From Prevotella sp. (GTDB lineage Bacteria > Bacteroidota > Bacteroidia > Bacteroidales > Bacteroidaceae): a stretch of DNA of 8,864 nucleotides. Position 1 is the stretch's first letter; every line of letters begins with the position of its first letter. The stretch is taken from the NCBI GenBank assembly GCA_016283605.1, contig JAEENF010000201.1:1-8864 (forward strand), read 5' to 3'. A program made the translations under genes and the position numbers. Below are positions 5,575-8,864 of the stretch, piece by piece. Below the pieces are notes generated by a model. That model was not told where the DNA came from, made no database searches, and worked only from the letters and a program-made list of their open reading frames with translations.

Positions 5575-7798
5575 CCCCAAGTATCACCTCAAAGTTCAGT
5601 CCCGTCTGCCATTCCAGATCCACCGACATACCCAGCGAGATCTGCAGGGCACGGAGGTCAGGCACAGAGACGTATGCTTTCTGCAACGACTCCCGGTTCA
5701 GAATGAAGTTGGCCGTAGTCATATAGTCCTGCATAAACACGCGACGCTCTTTCAGTGTCGAGCCGTCTGCCTGATAAGGCGGCAGCGCATAATGCTCAGG
5801 CCAGGTGATACCCAACGACTTGTTCTGTTTGTATTCGTTGTCGGTGACATCCTTCAGGTCCGCGGGTTTCTTGTCGGGATCCAACTTACCGACGATATAG
5901 AACGTACCGCCATTGGGGATCTTATTATCCTTACCGAAGAATTCCTTTCCGGTATTGTTAACAAACTCCAGGGCCACATACACCGTCGTCTGGTCCTGTC
6001 CTCTCATCGCCTCGCTCCAGTTGTCCCACACCATGGTGTAGTTGGCCGTCGACTTGCTACCACCTGCCGTATAGGCCGGGATGGTCTCGTCGACCATACT
6101 GTTGTCATAGATGGGCGAGTTGAAGCTGGCACTAGCACCGTCCTTGGCCAGATAGTTCCAACCCATCGTCTGGGCCTGACCACCGATGATGATACCCGTC
6201 AACTTCAAAGCTGTTGCAGTAGGTTGAATCTGGTTGTTCGGCTCCTCCGTATCCGACAGCTGAGGATTTTTCACCTTCTGGATGGCATGGTTGTTGTCCT
6301 CCAGGATATTCGAGCCATAACGTACCGTCGACTCCAGCAGCGCCGTACCGTAGTTGATATTGTCGCGCATGGCCACACTACGGGTTGAGGCCGTCACTCT
6401 CGAGTTCTTATACCATCCTGCCCACGACGTCTCTTTCTCCCATGCTGCAGTACCGTCAGGATACTGGCTGGGCAACTTCTGCTGGTCAGTGACATGAATA
6501 CCACTATTGCCGAAATAGCACAGTTCGGCAGGATACATATAGTCAAACACGCTGGCCATGCCACCGATGCCGATCGTCTGATGCGTCTGATTATCCCCAT
6601 AACTCCACTCACACGTGCTCGGAGCGAAGGTCAACTGGGCCACACCCATAGGCACATTGAAATTCTTGGGGAAGGCATTCAGGTCACGGTTGGGGTCGGC
6701 CATCACCAGATTCACCTGCGTCCTCTCCATGCCACAGTTGTCCACCACCGTCTCGGCAGCCAGCCAACTCGGTGTCGTCGACTTCGTAAAGAAGAGTTCG
6801 ATATTGCTCTTTACGGCGATGCCAACCTGTTGGGCTATAGCATCTTGCATGGATGCCGGTTCAGCGTTTACAACAGGTGTGATGACCTGATAAAGGTCAC
6901 CAACCATGCTGGCAATGGCAGCACCTGAACCACCGCGGATCTCACCGTCGGCAATGCTATGGAAAGCCGCAAAGGCATTACCGAGAACGATACCCATCGC
7001 ACTCATGGGTTTCTTGCCTGTCGCATCGGCAGGATCCGTCGTCTTCATCTTCAGCGGCGTCGTGCTCAGGTCGACATAGTCCTTCCACGACAGCGCCGTC
7101 ACATGCTGCGTCTCCGTACCGAACTTCACGTCTTTGTTGGCTATCTTCGTCTGCGCAATCGTGTTCATCGCCTTGGTGATGATTTTCTCGTACTGAACAT
7201 ATGCATCCTGACCCGAGGTACTCGAACTGCTCTTCGGCACACGTGGCGTCAACGAGAACGCATGTTTGCTAATATCCGTCTGGCTTGCATCGAAGGTGAT
7301 CTCACCCTCTTCCTCACTCGTACCGTCCTTCGGGGCCTTACCCCAAAACATCAGCGTATTCGTCTCAGTAGGCAAAGCCAACTCGATTACGCGATGCGAC
7401 AGAGGCACACCGGCACCGGTAGGATCCACCCCACGACCGTCGGGATCCAGTTTTCCACGTTCCAAAACGGCGCCCAGATCGTAGATCTTCTTCGCTGTGG
7501 TGGGTTCCGTCACATGTTGTCCGCTCTCCTCCATCTTAAAGGCAGCCAACTGGGCCTCTTCAATGCCCCGGAAGGTTTCCTGGATGGTGGCCTGCGCACT
7601 GGCAGACGACTGTCGGGTTGTCGAGGCCGTATTACCGGTCGACACACTGAACACGAAATTCGCGTTTACGGTCTTTGTCAACGGGTCATAATTCGGGTTG
7701 TCCACCACCTCTTCTTCCGTAGAGGAACAAGCTGTCAAACCGAAGACTCCGGAAAGAGCGATTGCGCTCAACAAGAAATAGAATGAACTCTTCTTCAT
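5570..7798 (-). CDS. mfa1: Major fimbrillin, Mfa1-type stalk subunit, lipoprotein
   Basis: A 742-residue fimbrillin, longer than P. gingivalis Mfa1 (about 560). I chose the ATG at 7798-7796 because it gives a clean signal peptide: MKKSSFYFLL... with lipobox L21-T-A-C24; the upstream ATG (7849) would add a charged tail overlapping the preceding gene. After an acidic linker comes NFVFSVST and a TTRQ site (R62), then FRGIEEAQLAAFK, the N-terminal fimbrillin pattern. The C-terminal block (RVFMQDYMTTANFIL..., AYVSVPDLRALQ, LGMSVDLEWQTGLNFE) matches the Mfa1 C-terminal domain. In known systems a protease removes the N-terminal strand and subunits join by strand exchange; R62 is a candidate processing site, not shown. 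It lies 28 nt after the DUF3575 gene with no promoter visible in the AT-rich gap, and directly before the anchor gene. The gene symbol is by family resemblance. Confidence 0.88.
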   Translation of the reverse strand: MKKSSFYFLLSAIALSGVFGLTACSSTEEEVVDNPNYDPLTKTVNANFVFSVSTGNTASTTRQSSASAQATIQETFRGIEEAQLAAFKMEESGQHVTEPTTAKKIYDLGAVLERGKLDPDGRGVDPTGAGVPLSHRVIELALPTETNTLMFWGKAPKDGTSEEEGEITFDASQTDISKHAFSLTPRVPKSSSSTSGQDAYVQYEKIITKAMNTIAQTKIANKDVKFGTETQHVTALSWKDYVDLSTTPLKMKTTDPADATGKKPMSAMGIVLGNAFAAFHSIADGEIRGGSGAAIASMVGDLYQVITPVVNAEPASMQDAIAQQVGIAVKSNIELFFTKSTTPSWLAAETVVDNCGMERTQVNLVMADPNRDLNAFPKNFNVPMGVAQLTFAPSTCEWSYGDNQTHQTIGIGGMASVFDYMYPAELCYFGNSGIHVTDQQKLPSQYPDGTAAWEKETSWAGWYKNSRVTASTRSVAMRDNINYGTALLESTVRYGSNILEDNNHAIQKVKNPQLSDTEEPNNQIQPTATALKLTGIIIGGQAQTMGWNYLAKDGASASFNSPIYDNSMVDETIPAYTAGGSKSTANYTMVWDNWSEAMRGQDQTTVYVALEFVNNTGKEFFGKDNKIPNGGTFYIVGKLDPDKKPADLKDVTDNEYKQNKSLGITWPEHYALPPYQADGSTLKERRVFMQDYMTTANFILNRESLQKAYVSVPDLRALQISLGMSVDLEWQTGLNFEVILGE

Positions 7799-7826
7799 AT
7801 TTCCAATTATTTTAATTTTATTGATC

Positions 7827-8429
7827 TCAATTGATGATATACACAACATTGATGCCTAACTGTGGCAGAAGGAAGATACGGTCGCCATTACCGAGGTAGG
7901 TACCACAGTGGGGACATTCATACTCCTTAAACCACGCGTAACCGACGGCGACGCCGGCCTCAGCCTCAAGTCGCCAGTCACGGGCAAGGATCCATGAGTA
8001 GCCGTACTTTGCGCCGAGGGCTACGAGGTCACCCTGCAAACGACGATGCTTCACGGCATCATAAAGTCCGAATGGGATTTTGGTATTGCCAACATTGAAG
8101 TGACTATAGATACCGTCAATCTCCAGATAGTTGGCGCGACGGATGTGCAGAGAGTCCTGTTTCAGATTGAAGTACTTCCTGACATTTGGCGATATCAGCA
8201 GATGCCGCCACTTTTTGTTCTGTGCCTTGTCGATATCCCAAGCATTGAAGCCAACATTCAAGCCCAGCGTCCAGAGTGAATCGACTCGCAGCTCTGCACC
8301 CAAATTGGGAGAGAGCGTAGCATCATAAAGCAGATTCGTGCGTAATGCAAAAGTCTGACCGTAGCTTGAGATGGCTGACAACAGGCAGATTGTTGATGCC
8401 AAAAGACATATTTTAACAAATCTCTTCAT
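7827..8429 (-). CDS. DUF3575 family outer-membrane/periplasmic protein
   Basis: A 200-residue protein recognised as DUF3575 (PF12099), a Bacteroidota family often found at the head of fimbrial loci; its exact function is unknown. A signal peptide (MKRFVKICLLAS...) ends at SYG-Q, a signal peptidase I site near residue 24. The mature start ALRTNLLYDATLSPNLGAELR and the alternating strands (LGLNVGFNAWDI, WRHLLISPNVRKYF, LVALGAKYGYSWIL) suggest a small beta-barrel-like protein. A Y-x-CPHCG motif near residue 180 and the closing LGINVVYII strand are typical of the family. I chose the ATG at 8429 (8435 is possible) because the -7 promoter element lies at 8451-8444; the earliest in-frame ATG (8468) would be upstream of the predicted transcript start. 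It is the first gene of the operon and may assist assembly or secretion of the fimbriae; that is inference. Confidence 0.85.
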   Translation of the reverse strand: MKRFVKICLLASTICLLSAISSYGQTFALRTNLLYDATLSPNLGAELRVDSLWTLGLNVGFNAWDIDKAQNKKWRHLLISPNVRKYFNLKQDSLHIRRANYLEIDGIYSHFNVGNTKIPFGLYDAVKHRRLQGDLVALGAKYGYSWILARDWRLEAEAGVAVGYAWFKEYECPHCGTYLGNGDRIFLLPQLGINVVYIIN

Positions 8430-8443
8430 CTGCATATTTTCTG

Positions 8444-8451
8444 CAAAGTTA
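8444..8451 (-). promoter_or_regulatory. Bacteroidota-type -7 promoter element TAACTTTG
   Basis: TAACTTTG matches the TAnnTTTG consensus of the Bacteroidota primary sigma factor. Transcription would start about 8440-8436, only some 5-10 nt before the chosen ATG, so the message would be nearly leaderless. I see no good -33 TTTG/TTG at the usual distance; only a TTTTC is nearby, which suggests the promoter may need an activator. Confidence 0.65.
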
Positions 8452-8478
8452 CACATATTAATAAACACGAGAAAAGTG

Positions 8479-8496
8479 TACGCATTTTTCTACGCA
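8479..8496 (-). promoter_or_regulatory. Direct repeat TGCGTA-N6-TGCGTA upstream of the promoter
   Basis: On the minus strand TGCGTA occurs twice, 12 bp apart from start to start, about one helical turn. It lies roughly 40-58 bp before the predicted transcript start, where an activator would bind. The regulator is unknown. Confidence 0.4.
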
Positions 8497-8510
8497 ACAA
8501 TGCATGAATT

Positions 8511-8526
8511 CTTGATATAAATCAAG
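8511..8526. repeat. Short inverted repeat CTTGAT-ATAA-ATCAAG
   Basis: A perfect 6-bp stem with a 4-nt loop, directly beside the homopolymer tract. It could be an operator or a weak hairpin. There is no T-run on the minus strand to make it a standard terminator. Confidence 0.5.
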
Positions 8527-8537
8527 CCCCCCCCCCC
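8527..8537 (-). repeat. Homopolymer tract: 11 C on plus, 11 G on minus
   Basis: A run of eleven identical bases in the non-coding region about 75-90 bp upstream of the operon's -7 element. Together with a nearby CCCC on the minus strand it could form a GGGG/CCCC hairpin with an A-rich loop. Tracts of this length are prone to slippage in replication and also to sequencing error. Confidence 0.85.
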
Positions 8538-8585
8538 TATTTTTGGGGCCGCAAAAGGCGCCAATTCAAGGAGGGGGACTTTCGT

Positions 8586-8608
8586 CGGCAAAAACAAGAA
8601 AATTGCCG
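8586..8608 (-). terminator. Hairpin downstream of the amylase gene, possible terminator
   Basis: CGGCAA (8608-8603 on the minus strand) pairs with TTGCCG (8591-8586) around an 11-nt T-rich loop, about 35 nt after the amylase stop codon. It lacks a following T-run, so intrinsic termination is only possible, not clear. Confidence 0.4.
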
Positions 8609-8642
8609 TCAAAATAATGTTAAATACACACTTAATCTTTTA

Positions 8643-8864
8643 TCAGAACTCAAGGACGAGCGACTGTCGCGGGCGGAGTTCAAGATCGTTCGACAAATCA
8701 TAATAACGATTGGTCAAAATATCCTTCACCTTCCCGACATTGCCTATCACTTCCTGATAACGACCGACATCCAACGTGGCGGCCTTATTGGTGCCATTCA
8801 AAATCGTCAAAGCAGTTCGTCCTTGATACTGACGGGCAATGACATAGATACCGTTATAAGGAAT
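8643..8864 (-). CDS. GH13 alpha-amylase family enzyme, C-terminal domain (cut by window edge)
   Basis: The last 73 codons and a TGA stop (8645-8643) of a gene that begins outside the window. The peptide runs from IPYNGIYVIARQYQGR through TALTILNGTNKAATLDVGRY and VKDILTNRYYDL to a final LRPRQSLVLEF. This is the usual C-terminal beta-sandwich domain of GH13 neopullulanase/cyclomaltodextrinase/SusA-like enzymes, which cut alpha-1,4 bonds in starch and related glucans. No catalytic residues fall within this part, so activity and exact subfamily cannot be judged. It is on the same strand as the fimbrial operon but separated by about 210 nt with its own hairpin, so it is probably a separate transcription unit. 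Confidence 0.8.
   Translation of the reverse strand: MPYNGIYVIARQYQGRTALTILNGTNKAATLDVGRYQEVIGNVGKVKDILTNRYYDLSNDLELRPRQSLVLEF

Larger units (their letters stand above)
8430..8642. other. Intergenic control region between the amylase gene and the fimbrial operon
   Basis: No open frame here looks coding. It contains, from the amylase side, a hairpin (8586-8608), a G/C-rich stretch with GGCGCC, the 11-base homopolymer, a 6-bp inverted repeat, the TGCGTA direct repeat and the TAACTTTG promoter element. No tRNA or riboswitch was recognised. Confidence 0.7.

Noticed and set aside
6959..7786. A 275-codon plus-strand open frame opposite the major fimbrillin
   Set aside because: Arg/His-rich composition and no recognisable motif; antisense to a well-supported gene.
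7799..7826. Separate promoter for the major fimbrillin
   Set aside because: The 28-nt gap is AT-rich but has no TAnnTTTG element, so read-through from the DUF3575 gene is simpler.
8430..8530. Invertible promoter, as known for Bacteroidota surface loci
   Set aside because: I found no pair of long inverted repeats flanking the promoter; the 6-bp repeat at 8511-8526 is a single local hairpin and no recombinase gene is in the window.

Overview
The window comes from a Bacteroidota genome, most likely Prevotella or a close relative. Three things point there: a complete fimbrillin (FimA/Mfa-type) locus, several Bacteroidota-style lipoprotein signal peptides, and a TAnnTTTG-type -7 promoter element. 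Genus is an inference from gene content and roughly balanced base composition; no rRNA gene is present. Every gene I can support is on the minus strand, so transcription runs from right to left.

Right edge (8864 to 8643): the last 73 codons of a GH13 amylase-type enzyme (neopullulanase/cyclomaltodextrinase/SusA-like C-terminal domain), probably unrelated to the fimbriae. From 8642 to 8430 there is a non-coding control region. It holds a hairpin that may end the amylase transcript, a run of eleven G (minus strand), a small inverted repeat, a direct repeat TGCGTA-N6-TGCGTA, and a TAACTTTG promoter element placed so close to the first gene that its mRNA would be almost leaderless.

Fimbrial operon (8429 to 1, open at the left edge), in transcription order: a DUF3575 outer-membrane protein; a large Mfa1-type fimbrillin (probable stalk subunit); an Mfa2/FimB-type anchor lipoprotein; a second, shorter fimbrillin with the same C-terminal domain; a FimA/Mfa4-like minor fimbrillin; a fimbrillin-like (Mfa-like_1 type) lipoprotein; and the start of a secreted glycine-rich repeat protein that may be the tip adhesin. 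All complete subunits except the DUF3575 protein have a lipobox, as expected for fimbriae exported as lipoproteins and polymerised by strand exchange on the cell surface. Gaps are 13-40 nt, apart from one 17-nt overlap, so the genes are probably co-transcribed.

The most unusual feature is a family of degenerate 7-bp tandem repeats. Arrays of AGTGAAT-type heptamers (minus strand) fill four of the gene junctions. They supply the stop codon of the upstream gene and, in two cases, a GTG start of the downstream gene. Related heptamer arrays (AGTGGAA, GGAGTCA) and a short octamer array lie inside two of the coding sequences, where they encode low-complexity hydrophilic loops. Because 7 and 8 are not multiples of 3, a change in copy number inside a gene would shift the frame, whereas a change in a junction array would usually be harmless.
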